Assembly: GCA_031826515.1 (NCBI GenBank)
Contig: CP134536.1
Span: forward strand, 3,416,501-3,480,500
Direction: 5' to 3'
Origin: Flavobacteriaceae bacterium HL-DH10
GTDB taxonomy: Bacteria; Bacteroidota; Bacteroidia; Flavobacteriales; Flavobacteriaceae
Length of the DNA: 64,000 nt
Of the stretch, positions 63,757 to 64,000 are shown one piece after another. A program made the position numbers and the translations under genes. Positions within the stretch are counted from its first letter, which is position 1, and each line of letters begins with the position of its first letter. The notes beneath the pieces were generated by a model, which saw nothing but the letters and a program-made list of their open reading frames with translations, did not search any database and was not told where the DNA came from.

Positions 63757-64000
63757 ATGAGAAAGCTCAACGAATTTATTTGGGAAACACATGGTATTCA
63801 TGCAGGTACAGAACAAGATCATGTAAAGCATGGTATTGATAGGTTAGAAGATATTGTTGATAAGGCTATTGAAGCTGGTAACCCAAGTATTACGTTTATA
63901 ATTCACTCACCTAGATTAACGAGTTTTCGTTATATAGCAGAACGAGATACTAATGTTAAGTTTATTAGAGGTAATAAATCCTATTTAAATTACCCGAAAC
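63757..64000 (+). CDS. PHP-domain protein (histidinol-phosphatase-like), N-terminal part, cut by the right edge
   Basis: From ATG 63757 the frame stays open for 81 codons to the edge: MRKLNEFIWETHGIHAG, then DRLEDIVDKAIEAGNPSITF and SPRLTSFRYIAERD. The HGIH pattern and ERLEDIVDKAIE helix resemble the start of PHP phosphoesterases, such as the histidinol phosphatase group. The diagnostic metal ligands further on are outside the window, so the family is tentative. It is divergent from recG, with 221 bp between the starts. Confidence 0.5.
   Translation, partial: MRKLNEFIWETHGIHAGTEQDHVKHGIDRLEDIVDKAIEAGNPSITFIIHSPRLTSFRYIAERDTNVKFIRGNKSYLNYPK

Overview
The window looks like chromosome from a marine-type member of the Flavobacteriaceae (Bacteroidetes). 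It is AT-rich and almost all genes lack Shine-Dalgarno sites. Several genes are preceded by the Bacteroidetes -7 box TAnnTTTG. The gene content also fits: bacillithiol synthesis (bshA, bshC), a T9SS-sorted subtilase, an outer-membrane LptD-like barrel, MlaD, a SusC-like sequence motif, and many short dispersed hairpin repeats between genes. No rRNA, tRNA, CRISPR array, prophage or classical IS element was seen.

Layout. 1-10.1 kb: the 5' end of a GMP reductase gene, a hybrid histidine kinase lacking its phospho-acceptor His, ridA, an LptD-like gene, a divergent amidase-MlaD pair, and an Fe-S/cysteine-rich redox pair split by a repeat. 10.1-24.3 kb: a decayed outer-membrane gene, a GH3/beta-lactamase fusion with bshA, a cytochrome c peroxidase/PhoX-like pair read leftward from a promoter region with TTAAC repeats, bshC with a PLP decarboxylase, and guaA. 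24.5-38.3 kb: a LysM lipoprotein-like receptor, DUF3820, DUF1796 and HIT genes, pyrG, a frameshifted yidC, a MORN-repeat protein, a three-domain fasciclin lipoprotein, mnmA, and a frameshifted T9SS subtilase with a nitronate monooxygenase. 38.6-48.3 kb: MATE, PAP2 and DUF2911 genes, an ECF sigma/anti-sigma/coiled-coil effector operon with a recognisable ECF promoter, a small beta-barrel, and a giant FAD/Fe-S oxidoreductase. 48.4-64 kb: an LpxH-like phosphoesterase, aroC, a dicarboxylate symporter, a sulfurtransferase, a broken abiH, a MuiA-like DUF4139 protein, a lipoprotein, DCC, mutS2, miaE, recG, and the start of a PHP-domain gene.

The most unusual object is recG. It carries an in-frame insert of about 147 codons between helicase motifs II and III. 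The insert encodes a DUF559 (Vsr/PD-(D/E)XK-like) nuclease domain and is bounded by related, oppositely oriented hairpin ends. A solo copy of one such end lies directly before the symporter gene at 51.18 kb and appears to supply it with a rare Shine-Dalgarno sequence. This looks like a small nuclease-coding mobile element that can sit inside an essential-type protein without breaking it.

Three genes are frameshifted. In yidC and the subtilase the frame is restored by a run of six G where the sequence has five and seven. yidC is normally essential, so sequencing error or slippage in G tracts must be considered. The abiH phage-defence gene is broken in a different context and lies between two direct copies of a 120-bp palindromic repeat.
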